From the NCBI RefSeq assembly GCF_026340305.1, contig NZ_JAPEPI010000004.1:62001-126000 (forward strand): a stretch of DNA of 64,000 bases. The letters run 5' to 3'. Positions 23,901 to 32,610 of this stretch are shown one piece after another (within the stretch, counting starts at the first letter, position 1; the number at the start of each line of letters is the position of its first letter). Source of the stretch: Streptomyces sp. NBC_01381 (lineage in GTDB: Bacteria; Actinomycetota; Actinomycetes; Streptomycetales; Streptomycetaceae). The notes beneath the pieces are model-generated. The model made no database searches, had not been told where the DNA came from, and worked only from the letters and a program-made list of their open reading frames with translations. The position numbers and the translations under genes are program-made.

Positions 23901-26414
23901 TCAGAGCTGGCCGACGTCGGTGACCCGGACGACGGCACGGCCCTCCTCGTCGGACGCCGCGAGATCGACTTCCGCGCTGATGCCCCAGTCATGGTCGCCG
24001 TTCGGGTCGGCGAACGTCTGCCGGACGCGCCACAGACCGTGCTCGGGATCCTCCTCGATGAGCAACAGCTTGGGGCCGCGCGCGTCGGGGCCGGTGCCGA
24101 GATCTTCGTACTCGTCCCAGTACTTGTCCATGGCCTCGCCCCAGGCGTCCGCGTCCCAGCCGGATTCGCCGTCAAGATCGCCCAGCTCCTCGACATGGTC
24201 GAGGGCGGCCAGTTCGACCCTGCGGAAGAGCGCGTTGCGCACCAGGACGCGGAAGGCGCGGGCGTTGGCCGTGACCGGCTTGACCTGGTCGGCTTTCTCC
24301 TGAGCCTCCTCGGCCGTCATCACCTCGGGGTTGGCGAGCTGCTCCCACTCGTCGAGGAGGCTGGAGTCGACCTGGCGGACCATCTCGCCCAGCCAGGCGA
24401 TCAGATCCTCCAGGTCCTCGGACTTCAGATCGTCCGGGATCGTGTGCTCAAGGGCCTTGTACGCGCTCGCGAGGTAGCGAAGGACGATGCCTTCGGTGCG
24501 GGCCAGTTCGTAGAAGGACGTGAACTCGGTGAAGGACAGCGCCCGTTCGTACATGTCACGGATGACGGACTTCGGGGAGAGCGGGTGGTCGCCGACCCAC
24601 GGGTGGCTCGTCCGGTAGGTGTTGTACGCATGGAAGAGGAGCTCCTCCAGGGGCTTCGGGTACGTGATGTCCTGGAGCCGCTCCATGCGGTCCTCGTACT
24701 CGACGCCATCCGCCTTCATCAGGGCCACGGCCTCGCCGCGCGCCTTGTTCTGCTGGGCGGCGAGGATCTGGCGCGGGTCGTCGAGGGTGGACTCGACGAC
24801 GGACACCATGTCAAGGGCGTACGAAGGGGACTCCTTGTCCAGCAGGTCGAACGCGGCCAAGGCGAACGTCGACAGCGGCTGGTTCAGGGCGAAGTCCTGC
24901 TGCAGATCCACCGTCAGGCGCACGATGCGGCCCGTGGCGTCCGGCTCGTCGAGCTTCTCGACCACGCCGCCGGCGAGCAGCGAACGGTAGATGGCGATCG
25001 CCCTGCGGATGTGCCGCAGTTGCTGCTTGCGCGGCTCGTGGTTGTCCTCGAGGAGGCGGCGCATGGCCTCGAAGGCGTTGCCCGGCCTGGCGATCACCGC
25101 GAGGAGCATGGTGTGCGTGACGCGGAAGCGGGACGTCAGCGGCTCCGGCTCGGAGCCGATCAGCTTCTCGAAGGTGTTCTCGGTCCACCCCACGAAGCCC
25201 TCGGGAGCCTTCTTGCGCACGACCTTGCGGCGCTTCTTCGGGTCGTCGCCCGCCTTGTTGAGCGCCTTCTCGTTCTCGATGACGTGCTCGGGAGCCTGCG
25301 CGACCACCAGGCCCGCGGTGTCGAAGCCCGCACGCCCGGCGCGCCCGGCGATCTGATGGAACTCCCGCGCGCGCAGTGTGCGTACGCGCGTGCCGTCGTA
25401 CTTGGTCAGCGCGGTGAACAGCACCGTGCGGATCGGGACGTTGACGCCGACGCCCAGCGTGTCCGTGCCGCAGATGACCTTCAGGAGGCCGGCCTGTGCC
25501 AGCTTCTCCACGAGCCGTCGGTACTTGGGGAGCATGCCCGCGTGGTGCACGCCGATCCCATGGCGGACATAGCGCGAGAGGTTGCGGCCGAACTTGGTGG
25601 TGAAGCGGAAGCTGCCGATCAGATCGGCGATCCGGTCCTTCTCCTCACGGGTGCACATGTTGATGCTCATCAGCGACTGCGCGCGCTCGACGGCCTGCGC
25701 CTGCGTGAAGTGCACGATGTAGACCGGCGCCTGCTTGGTCTCCAGGAGCTCGGTGAGCGTCTCCGTGATCGGCGTCAGCCGGTACTCGTACGAGAGCGGC
25801 ACGGGGCGCGTCGCCGAGCGGACCACGGAGGTGGGGCGTCCCGTGCGACGCGTGAGGTCCTTCTCGAACATCGAGACGTCGCCGAGCGTCGCGGACATCA
25901 GGATGAACTGCGCCTGCGGCAGTTCCAGGATCGGGATCTGCCAGGCCCAGCCGCGGTCCGCCTCCGCGTAGAAGTGGAACTCGTCCATCACGACCTGGCC
26001 GATGTCGGCGTCCTTGCCGTCGCGCAGGGCGATCGACGCGAGGACTTCGGCCGTGCAGCAGATGACGGGCGCGTCGGAGTTCACGGACGCGTCGCCGGTC
26101 AGCATGCCGACGTTCTCGGTGCCGAAGAGCTTGCACAGGTCGAAGAACTTCTCCGACACCAGAGCCTTGATCGGAGCCGTGTAGAAGGTGACCTTGTCCT
26201 GGGCCAGTGCCGTGAAGTGCGCGCCCGCCGCGACCAGGCTCTTTCCGGAGCCGGTCGGGGTCGACAAGATCACATTGGCTCCGGAGACCACCTCGATCAG
26301 TGCCTCCTCCTGAGCCGGATAGAGAGTGATCCCCTGGTCCTCGGCCCACGAGGAGAAGGCTTCGAAGAGGGCATCGGGGTCGGCATCCGGCGGCAGCTGA
26401 TCAATAAGGGTCAC
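23901..26414 (-). CDS. Ski2-like DEAD/DEAH-box helicase with DUF3516 C-terminus
   Basis: About 837 residues. The helicase core shows Walker A STPTGSGKS (~52), motif II DEFH (~142), SATLG, and motif VI in FHQIAGRAGRAGFDTAGLVV (~356). The C-terminal half (FEKLIGSEPEPLTSRFRVTH, KPLEELLFHAYNTYRTSHPW) matches the actinobacterial DUF3516 extension. It probably unwinds structured RNA or RNA-DNA. The start is GTG 26414 (VTLIDQLPPDAD), with AAGGAGG 13 bases upstream; the frame is open to 26753 but without character. Divergent from the membrane-hydrolase gene. Confidence 0.92.
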   Translation of the reverse strand: MTLIDQLPPDADPDALFEAFSSWAEDQGITLYPAQEEALIEVVSGANVILSTPTGSGKSLVAAGAHFTALAQDKVTFYTAPIKALVSEKFFDLCKLFGTENVGMLTGDASVNSDAPVICCTAEVLASIALRDGKDADIGQVVMDEFHFYAEADRGWAWQIPILELPQAQFILMSATLGDVSMFEKDLTRRTGRPTSVVRSATRPVPLSYEYRLTPITETLTELLETKQAPVYIVHFTQAQAVERAQSLMSINMCTREEKDRIADLIGSFRFTTKFGRNLSRYVRHGIGVHHAGMLPKYRRLVEKLAQAGLLKVICGTDTLGVGVNVPIRTVLFTALTKYDGTRVRTLRAREFHQIAGRAGRAGFDTAGLVVAQAPEHVIENEKALNKAGDDPKKRRKVVRKKAPEGFVGWTENTFEKLIGSEPEPLTSRFRVTHTMLLAVIARPGNAFEAMRRLLEDNHEPRKQQLRHIRRAIAIYRSLLAGGVVEKLDEPDATGRIVRLTVDLQQDFALNQPLSTFALAAFDLLDKESPSYALDMVSVVESTLDDPRQILAAQQNKARGEAVALMKADGVEYEDRMERLQDITYPKPLEELLFHAYNTYRTSHPWVGDHPLSPKSVIRDMYERALSFTEFTSFYELARTEGIVLRYLASAYKALEHTIPDDLKSEDLEDLIAWLGEMVRQVDSSLLDEWEQLANPEVMTAEEAQEKADQVKPVTANARAFRVLVRNALFRRVELAALDHVEELGDLDGESGWDADAWGEAMDKYWDEYEDLGTGPDARGPKLLLIEEDPEHGLWRVRQTFADPNGDHDWGISAEVDLAASDEEGRAVVRVTDVGQL

Positions 26415-26535
26415 ACCCCCATCTTGCCCTCCTTCGCACTCGATCAGGGAACCGGAGGTCCGCACGAAGATCACGAACGCTACGCTGTGTCGCCAACGGG
26501 GCGTCAGCACAACGGAAATGGGGCGGGGAACAGCA

Positions 26536-27330
26536 ATGATGGGACCGGCACACTCACTGTCGGGGGCGGCGGCCTGGCTCGGCGTCGGCGCGGCCGCGGC
26601 GGCCGCGGGGCACACGATGCCCTGGCCGGTTCTCCTCGTCGGGGCCCTGATCTGCGCCGGGGCGGCGCTCGCACCGGACCTCGACCACAAGTCGGCGACC
26701 ATCTCGCGAGCCTTCGGTCCGGTCTCCAAGGGCCTGTGCGAGATCGTCGACAAGCTGTCGGCCGCCGTCTACAAGGCGACCCGGAAGCAGGGCGACCCGC
26801 GCCGCGCGGGCGGGCACCGCACCCTCACGCACACCTGGCTGTGGGCCGTGCTGATCGGTGCAGGCACCGCGGCCCTGGCGATCTTCGGCGGGCGCTGGGC
26901 GGTCCTCGCGATTCTCTTCGTCCACATGGTGCTCGCCATCGAGGGCCTGCTGTGGCGCGCCGCCCGTGGATCCAGCAGCGATGTGCTGGTGTGGCTCCTT
27001 GCCGCGACCAGTGCCTGGATCCTCGCCGGAGTGCTGGACAAGCCGGGCAACGGCGCGGACTGGCTGTTCACGGCACCGGGCCAGGAGTATCTGTGGCTGG
27101 GCCTGCCGATCGTGCTCGGTGCGCTGGTGCACGACATCGGCGACGCCCTCACGGTCTCCGGCTGCCCGATCCTGTGGCCCATTCCCATCGGCCGCAAGCG
27201 CTGGTACCCGATCGGGCCGCCGAAGGTGATGCGGTTCCGGGCGGGCAGCTGGATCGAGCTGAAGGTGCTGATGCCGGTGTTCATGCTGCTCGGGGGCGTG
27301 GGCGGCGCGGCCGCGCTCAACTTCATCTGA
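26536..27330 (+). CDS. YdjM/DUF457-type membrane metal-dependent hydrolase
   Basis: 264 residues with about five to six membrane segments. The YdjM signature residues are present: HSLSG at the N-terminus, ALAPDLDHKSATISR, and GGHRTLTHTWLWAVL with two His, plus HDIGDALTVSGCPILWPIPI. These probably bind a metal near the membrane surface. E. coli YdjM is LexA-controlled, but I see no actinobacterial SOS box upstream here. Substrate unknown. ATG 26536 is used; TACGCT at 26481 could be a -10 box. Confidence 0.83.
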   Translation: MMGPAHSLSGAAAWLGVGAAAAAAGHTMPWPVLLVGALICAGAALAPDLDHKSATISRAFGPVSKGLCEIVDKLSAAVYKATRKQGDPRRAGGHRTLTHTWLWAVLIGAGTAALAIFGGRWAVLAILFVHMVLAIEGLLWRAARGSSSDVLVWLLAATSAWILAGVLDKPGNGADWLFTAPGQEYLWLGLPIVLGALVHDIGDALTVSGCPILWPIPIGRKRWYPIGPPKVMRFRAGSWIELKVLMPVFMLLGGVGGAAALNFI

Positions 27331-27501
27331 CGACGGCGTCGGCGCGGGCAGCCCGGGCGGAAACTCAAGCGCGGGCGCAGACCGTACGAGCATGGTCGCC
27401 AGGGTCCCGCTCCGCGCGGACCGCGTGGACCGGCGGGCGGCGTGAGGCAGCGGGTCTCGCGGCGAGCTGCGGCTCGGCGGGTCCGGCCGGACAATGGCTT
27501 G

Positions 27502-28377
27502 ATGGGTGTTTCGCACATCAAGCCTCATCTGCGGTGTCTCCACGGGAGCGGGCCCGAGCTCGGCCACGCCGTGGTGGAGCGGTCGAGGGAGCGCGCGGCG
27601 GGCGTGTCGGACGTGGCGCCGCTGCCGGTCGGCCCACCGGTGCACGTCCTGGTGGTGCACACCGGACGCTCGGCGAATCTGCGCTGGTCGGCGGATGGCA
27701 CGGCGCGGCGGGAGAGATTCCACGCCGGGGAGGCACTGGTCAATCCGGCCGGGTGGGCCTCACGGCCGCGCTGGCAGGACGACGTCGAGCTGTTGCTGCT
27801 CGGCATCGACCCGGTGTGGCTGGAGAAGATGGCGGCGGAGAGCGGTGCCGCCGGCCCGCTGGAGATCGTCCCCCGATTCCACTTCACCGACCCGCTTCTG
27901 AAGCTGCTGCTCGAACGACTGGCGGCGGAGTACGCGGGGCCGGGTCCCGCGGACTCCCTGTACGCGCAGTCATTGGTGCAGGCGGCAGCCGCCACGGTGC
28001 TGCGCCTGGCCACCGACGGCGGGCAGGCCCCGGTCCGCGAGGGCGGCCTGCCGCCCAGGAGACTGGCCGAGGTCATCGACTACATCCACGCGAACCTCGC
28101 CGAGCGCGTCACGCTCGCGGATCTGGCCGCGGTGGCCGGCGTCAGCGCCTCCCACTTCACCCGGGTGTTCCGGGTATCGACGGGCGAGTCCCCGCACCAG
28201 TACGTGCTGCAGCAGCGTCTGGAGAGGGCCCGCGAAGAGTTGCTGCACACCGACAGGGCGATCGCGGACATCGCGACGGAGACAGGGTTCGCCGACCAGA
28301 GCCACCTCACGCGGATGATGCGCCGCCACGGCGGGGCCACCCCGCGCCTCCTGCGCGACAGCCGTGGCACGGTCTGA
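27502..28377 (+). CDS. AraC-family transcriptional regulator
   Basis: 291 residues. The N-terminal cupin-like sensing domain (VHVLVVHTGRSANLRWSADG, FHAGEALVNPAGWASRPRWQ) is followed by a complete double helix-turn-helix: YIHANLAERVTLADLAAVAG, VSASHFTRVFRVSTGESPHQ, TDRAIADIATETGFADQSHL. Start ATG 27502 (MGVSHIKPHLRC); the frame is open to 27442. It sits 186 bases upstream of the SDR gene on the same strand, and an inverted repeat lies between them, so the SDR is its likely target. Confidence 0.9.
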   Translation: MGVSHIKPHLRCLHGSGPELGHAVVERSRERAAGVSDVAPLPVGPPVHVLVVHTGRSANLRWSADGTARRERFHAGEALVNPAGWASRPRWQDDVELLLLGIDPVWLEKMAAESGAAGPLEIVPRFHFTDPLLKLLLERLAAEYAGPGPADSLYAQSLVQAAAATVLRLATDGGQAPVREGGLPPRRLAEVIDYIHANLAERVTLADLAAVAGVSASHFTRVFRVSTGESPHQYVLQQRLERAREELLHTDRAIADIATETGFADQSHLTRMMRRHGGATPRLLRDSRGTV

Positions 28378-28455
28378 GACCCGAGGGCCCGCCCGGCAGG
28401 AACACTATGCACCTGCCTATGCCCCAAGCGGTGAGCGGTTTGTTCCACGCGTGCT

Positions 28456-28473
28456 CCGATCGTTCAAGATCGG
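28456..28473. promoter_or_regulatory. Inverted repeat between araC-like and SDR genes
   Basis: CCGATC and GATCGG flank GTTCAA, about 90 bases before the SDR start codon. Candidate operator; six-base arms in GC-rich DNA are only moderately significant. Confidence 0.35.
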
Positions 28474-28563
28474 CGCACGTCTCTGCGGCGAGTGTGGAGC
28501 CCGGTTCATGAGCACGGATCACCGGGCCATGAGCTGTCCTCACACACATCGCAGGAGGCTGTC

Positions 28564-29328
28564 ATGGTGCAGAACCCGGACAAGAACCTCAGTGGAAAGG
28601 TCGCGTTCGTCGGCGGGGCGTCCCGCAATCTCGGCGGGCTGATCAGTACGACCCTGGGCGCCGAGGGCGCATCGGTGGCCGTGCACTACAACAGCGAATC
28701 GTCGCGCGCCAAGGCCGAGGACGTGGTGGCCGAGATCAACGCGGGCCCTGGCCGGGCGTTCGCGATCCAGGGCGATCTGACCAGGGTCGCCGAGGTGGAG
28801 CGGGTCTTCGACGAGGTCGTCAGCCGGTTCGGAAAGCTGGACTACAGCGTCAACACCGCAGGCATGGTGCTGAAGAAGCCGCTCACCGAGATCACGGAGG
28901 AGGAGTACGACCAGATGTTCGCGGTCAACTCCAAGGCCGCGTTCTTCGTGATGCGCGAGGCCGCACGGCGCATCGAGGACGGCGGGAAGATCATCACGAT
29001 CGTGACCTCGCTGCTCGCCGCGTACACCGGTCTGTACTCGTCCTACGCGGGCAGCAAGGCGCCGGTGGAGCACTTCGCGCGGGCGCTGTCGAAGGAGCTG
29101 TTCGGCCGCAACATCTCGGTCAACAACATCGCTCCGGGCCCAATGGACACCTCGTTCTTCTATCCCGCCGAGGCCGACGACTCCGTGGCGTACCACAAGT
29201 CGTCGGCCATGAACGGCGACCTCACCAAGATCGAGGACATCGTCCCCTGGGTCCGCCATCTCCTCACGGACGGCTGGTGGGCCAACGGGCAGACGCTCTT
29301 CCTCAACGGCGGCTACACCACCCGCTGA
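28564..29328 (+). CDS. Short-chain dehydrogenase/reductase (SDR)
   Basis: 254 residues of the classical SDR family. The cofactor loop is GGASRNLGG in place of TGxxxGxG, followed by NTAG in place of NNAG, ITIVTSLLAA with the Ser, and the catalytic YAGSK (YxxxK). The loop after strand 2 (VAVHYNSESSRAKAEDVVAE) with Asn-Ser suggests NADP(H). A strong GGAGG precedes the ATG. It follows an AraC regulator and is followed by a terminator hairpin, so it is a single-gene unit. Substrate unknown; the altered glycine loop is typical of a subset of actinobacterial SDRs. Confidence 0.92.
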   Translation: MVQNPDKNLSGKVAFVGGASRNLGGLISTTLGAEGASVAVHYNSESSRAKAEDVVAEINAGPGRAFAIQGDLTRVAEVERVFDEVVSRFGKLDYSVNTAGMVLKKPLTEITEEEYDQMFAVNSKAAFFVMREAARRIEDGGKIITIVTSLLAAYTGLYSSYAGSKAPVEHFARALSKELFGRNISVNNIAPGPMDTSFFYPAEADDSVAYHKSSAMNGDLTKIEDIVPWVRHLLTDGWWANGQTLFLNGGYTTR

Positions 29329-29334
29329 CCGCGG

Positions 29335-29374
29335 CCTCCCTCGCGGGCCCGCCCACACGCGGCCCGCGGGGAGG
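29335..29374. terminator. Bidirectional hairpin between SDR and truncated araC genes
   Basis: CCTCCC-T-CGCGGGCC (29335-29349) pairs with GGCCCGCGGGGAGG (29361-29374), a 14 bp stem with one bulged T and an 11-base loop, placed between two converging genes. Confidence 0.65.
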
Positions 29375-29390
29375 CCTGCCGGGGCCGCGG

Positions 29391-30131
29391 TCACCTGCGG
29401 GCTGCGGTGTGCGAGGGCAGCTCGTGAAAGCGGTGGCGATACTCGCCGGCGAAGCGGCCCAGGTGGGAGACGCCCCACCGGTAGGCGATGGTGCCGACCG
29501 GGTCGGTGGAGGCGAGGAGGTCCGCACGAATCCGGTCAAGCCTCAGATTGCGTACGTACGACATGGGGGACAGGCCGAGCCGGTCGCGGAACGCAGGGCT
29601 GACGGTCCGGGGACTGCAGCCGGCGGCCCGAGCGATGTCGGCGAGGCGGATGCGTTCTGTGAGGTTCGCCTCGATGAAGGCGAGGGCTGCCCGCAAGGAG
29701 CGCGGGTGGACTGGCGAAGGCCCGTCGCGCAGTTCGCCCGTGTGTGAGTGAGGCTGAGCCAGGAGGAGGGCGGTGACGACGGATCGCAGCTGGATGCGCT
29801 GCAGTTCCGCACGCCGGAACAGCGGGTCCCCGGAGTAGTCCAGTTGCTCCAGGAGGGAACGGACGAGGAATTGCACGGCCCGGCCCTTAGCCTTGGCCAG
29901 GTCGAGGGCGAAGTTGAAGCGCACGGTGGACACCGGCGGGTGCCCGGTCAGCGCGGTGAATTCCTGGTCGATCAGGGCGGTGTCGATCCGCAGCCCCACA
30001 AACCACGTCCGACTGCACGGCAGCGGTCGGAGTTCCTGGGTGTCTCCGGGGTTGACGACTCCCGCCGTCGCCCTGTCGAGGGTGCCGGCGGTGTGGACGG
30101 CCCCGGCGAACTGATGGATCCGGTGGCCCAC
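29391..30131 (-). CDS. AraC-family regulator, N-terminally truncated by a gene fusion
   Basis: 246 codons from a GTG. The C-terminal AraC DNA-binding domain is intact (FIEANLTERIRLADIARAAG, CSPRTVSPAFRDRLGLSPMS, WGVSHLGRFAGEYRHRF). The upstream sensing domain begins abruptly at GHRIHQFAGAVHTAGTLDRA and NPGDTQELRPLPCSRTWFVG; full-length relatives are about 60-80 residues longer at the N-terminus. Immediately upstream the frame shifts into a broken FAD monooxygenase. This looks like the product of a deletion that joined two tandem genes. It may still be expressed but is probably a pseudogene. Confidence 0.6.
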   Translation of the reverse strand: MGHRIHQFAGAVHTAGTLDRATAGVVNPGDTQELRPLPCSRTWFVGLRIDTALIDQEFTALTGHPPVSTVRFNFALDLAKAKGRAVQFLVRSLLEQLDYSGDPLFRRAELQRIQLRSVVTALLLAQPHSHTGELRDGPSPVHPRSLRAALAFIEANLTERIRLADIARAAGCSPRTVSPAFRDRLGLSPMSYVRNLRLDRIRADLLASTDPVGTIAYRWGVSHLGRFAGEYRHRFHELPSHTAARR

Positions 30132-30719
30132 AAAGGGCGGGGCACCAGAGCCCGCCAGACCATCTGCCCGTGATGGTCGGGCGTCGTCTCAAGGCCCAGG
30201 CTCAGCAGACTCCGCGTCGACGAGCGGATCCCGTCCGCGCCGACCAACAGCGTGACCCGCCGAACGTCCCGTCAGACAACACCACGTGGACCATGTCCCC
30301 TTCCTGAGCCACCGCCTCGACACTCAGCGAGTGGTGGACCACGACGCCGCACCGCTCGGCTTCCGCGTGCAGGATGCGGTGCAGGACGGGTCGCGCGATG
30401 CCGACCAACGCCGGCCGCTCGGCACCGATCAGGCGCGGCAACCTGACCTGGCCCGCGGGCTCGCCCTGCCCGTCCACATGCGTGATCACGCTCATGCCGA
30501 AGCCCTCGACCAGACATGTGTCCGCGAGACCCAGCTCGTCCAGCGCCCGCAATGAGGGTCTGGTCAGACACAGCTCCCAGCCAGAAGTCGCCCCCGCCCG
30601 GGCGACTTCGGCGATGTCGACCCGCCACCCCCTGCTCGCGCCAGGGCAATGCCCGCTGTCAGACGCGCGACACCCGCACCCACGATCAAGGCCGTCCGCG
30701 CACCGCGATTGCTGTCCAT
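30132..30719 (-). pseudogene. Decayed FAD-dependent monooxygenase (frameshifts, 3' end lost)
   Basis: Fragments in three frames read as one aromatic-ring-hydroxylase-type protein. It begins MDSNRGARTALIVGAGVARL with the GxGxxG FAD motif, shifts frame in a G5 run at 30628-30632 into WRVDIAEVARAGATSGWELC, continues to VVHHSLSVEAVAQEGDMVHV, then shifts again near 30265 into LLVGADGIRSSTRSLLSLGL (the GD motif). After MVWRALVPRPL the homology stops and the truncated AraC sequence begins. The missing C-terminal half and at least two frameshifts mark it as dead, unless the frameshifts are sequencing errors. Confidence 0.75.
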
Positions 30720-30828
30720 GTACGCCTCCAGAGCGCCGATTTCCCCGAAACCGTACGGTCCGTCGGCGCCCCGCCTTGTCCACATCCGGCGACAACCATC
30801 CACTGCCGGCTGCCGGCTGCCGGTCGCC

Positions 30829-32610
30829 TCACCCGTGCCAAGACCTCCACAGCGCCGCGTACGCCCCGTCCGCGGTCACCAGCTCGTCATGGCTGCCCAG
30901 TTCGCTGATCCGCCCGTTCTCGACCACCGCGATGACGTCCGCATCGTGCGCGGTGTGCAGTCGGTGCGCGATCGCGACGACCGTGCGGCCGTCCAGGACG
31001 CGGGCCAAGGAGCGCTCCAAGTGGCGTGCCGCGCGCGGGTCGAGGAGGGAGGTCGCCTCGTCGAGGACCAGGGTGTGCGGGTCGGCGAGGACCAGACGGG
31101 CCAGCGCGATCTGCTGGGCCTGTGCCGGGGTCAGCGCGAAGCCGCCCGAGCCGACCTCGGTGTCCAGGTCCTCGTCAAGGGCCCGTGCCCAGCCGTCGGC
31201 GTCGACCGCACCGAGCGCGGCCCACAGTTCGGCGTCCCGCGCCCCGGTCCTGGCGAGCAGAAGGTTGTCGCGCAGGGAGCCCACGAAGACGTGGTGCTCC
31301 TGGTTGACCAGGGCCACATGTGCGCGCACCGCTTCCGCGGGCATGTCCGACAACTCGGCGCCGCCCAGGGTGACTCGGCCGTCGCGCGGCGCGTAGATCC
31401 CGGCGAGCAGCCTGCCCAGCGTGGACTTGCCCGCGCCGGACGGGCCGACCAGGGCGACGCGCGAGCCCGGCTCGACGGCGAGCGACACCTGCCGCAACAC
31501 GTCGACACCCGCCCGGTAGCCGAAGTGCACGTCGTCCGCGAGCACGTCACGCCCGTCCGGAGCCACCGAGGAGTCGCCCGCGTCCGGTTCGATGTCGCGT
31601 ACGCCGACGAGCCGGGCCAACGACACCTGGGCGACCTGCAGTTCGTCGTACCAGCGCAGGATGATCCCCAGCGGATCGACGAGCATCTGCGCGATCAGCG
31701 CGCCCGTGGCCAGCTGGCCGACGCTGATCCAGCCCTGCAGGGTGAACGCGCCGCCGATCATCAGCACCGAGCACAGCACGATGGTGTGCGTGAAGGTGAT
31801 GACCGGGAAGAGGACGGAGCGCAGGTAGAGCGTGTGCCGTTCCCACGCGGTCCACTCCTTGATGCGGCGTTCCGACAGCGCGACCCGGCGCTCCCCGAGC
31901 CGGTGCGCCTCCACGGTCCGGCCCGCGTCGATGGTCTCGGCGAGCGCGGCGGCGACGGCGGCGTACCCGGCGGCCTCCGAACGGTAGGCGGACGGCGCCC
32001 GCTTGAAGTACCAGCGGCAGCCGACCACCAGCAGCGGCACCGCGACCAGGACGGCGGGCGCAAGCGGCGGCGCCGTCACGGTGAGCCCCGCGATCAGCAG
32101 CACGATCCACACCACACCGATCGCGAGCTGCGGCACCGCCTCCCGCATGGCGTTCGCGAGGCGGTCGATGTCCGTGGTGATCCGCGACAGCAGGTCACCG
32201 GTTCCGGCCCGTTCGAGCACACCGGGCGGCAGTCCGACCGACCGCACGAGGAAGTCCTCGCGCAGATCGGCCAGCATCCGTTCACCGAGCATGGCGCCGC
32301 GCAGCCGCACCTGGTGGACGAAGAAGGCCTGGACGACCAGGGCCACGGTGAACAGGCCGATGGTGCGCTCCAGATGGAGATCGCGCGCGCCGTCCGAGAC
32401 GCTCTCGACGAGATCGCCGAGTACGTAGGGGCCGACCAACGAGGCGATCACGGCCAGGGTGTTGACGGTGACGAGGGCGACGAACGCCCCGCGGTGCCGC
32501 CGCAGCAGCTCGCGGACGTACGCCCCCACGGTCGCCGGCGCGCCGACGGGCAGGGTCTCCGCGGTCGTCGGTGCCGCCGGGTCGTACTCCGGTGGCGCCA
32601 GGCCGATCAT
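30829..32610 (-). CDS. ABC exporter half-transporter with degenerate signature motif
   Basis: 593 residues, six-helix type I exporter membrane domain then an ATPase domain. Walker A is canonical (VGPSGAGKSTLGRLLAG, ~393), Walker B is LVLDEATSLLD with the catalytic Glu, and the H-loop is AIAHRLHTAHD. The signature motif is LTPAQAQQ (~494) instead of LSGGQ. Its ATG overlaps the stop of 32607-34412 (ATGA), so the two subunits are made together and should form a heterodimer. The one intact ATP site would use this Walker A with the partner's LSGGQ. Substrate unknown. Confidence 0.9.
   Translation of the reverse strand: MIGLAPPEYDPAAPTTAETLPVGAPATVGAYVRELLRRHRGAFVALVTVNTLAVIASLVGPYVLGDLVESVSDGARDLHLERTIGLFTVALVVQAFFVHQVRLRGAMLGERMLADLREDFLVRSVGLPPGVLERAGTGDLLSRITTDIDRLANAMREAVPQLAIGVVWIVLLIAGLTVTAPPLAPAVLVAVPLLVVGCRWYFKRAPSAYRSEAAGYAAVAAALAETIDAGRTVEAHRLGERRVALSERRIKEWTAWERHTLYLRSVLFPVITFTHTIVLCSVLMIGGAFTLQGWISVGQLATGALIAQMLVDPLGIILRWYDELQVAQVSLARLVGVRDIEPDAGDSSVAPDGRDVLADDVHFGYRAGVDVLRQVSLAVEPGSRVALVGPSGAGKSTLGRLLAGIYAPRDGRVTLGGAELSDMPAEAVRAHVALVNQEHHVFVGSLRDNLLLARTGARDAELWAALGAVDADGWARALDEDLDTEVGSGGFALTPAQAQQIALARLVLADPHTLVLDEATSLLDPRAARHLERSLARVLDGRTVVAIAHRLHTAHDADVIAVVENGRISELGSHDELVTADGAYAALWRSWHG

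Noticed and set aside
23547..28511. A 1654-codon + strand open frame spanning several genes
   Set aside because: It crosses the TesB and helicase genes antisense and then runs out of frame through the membrane-hydrolase and AraC genes; composition is that of a shadow frame.
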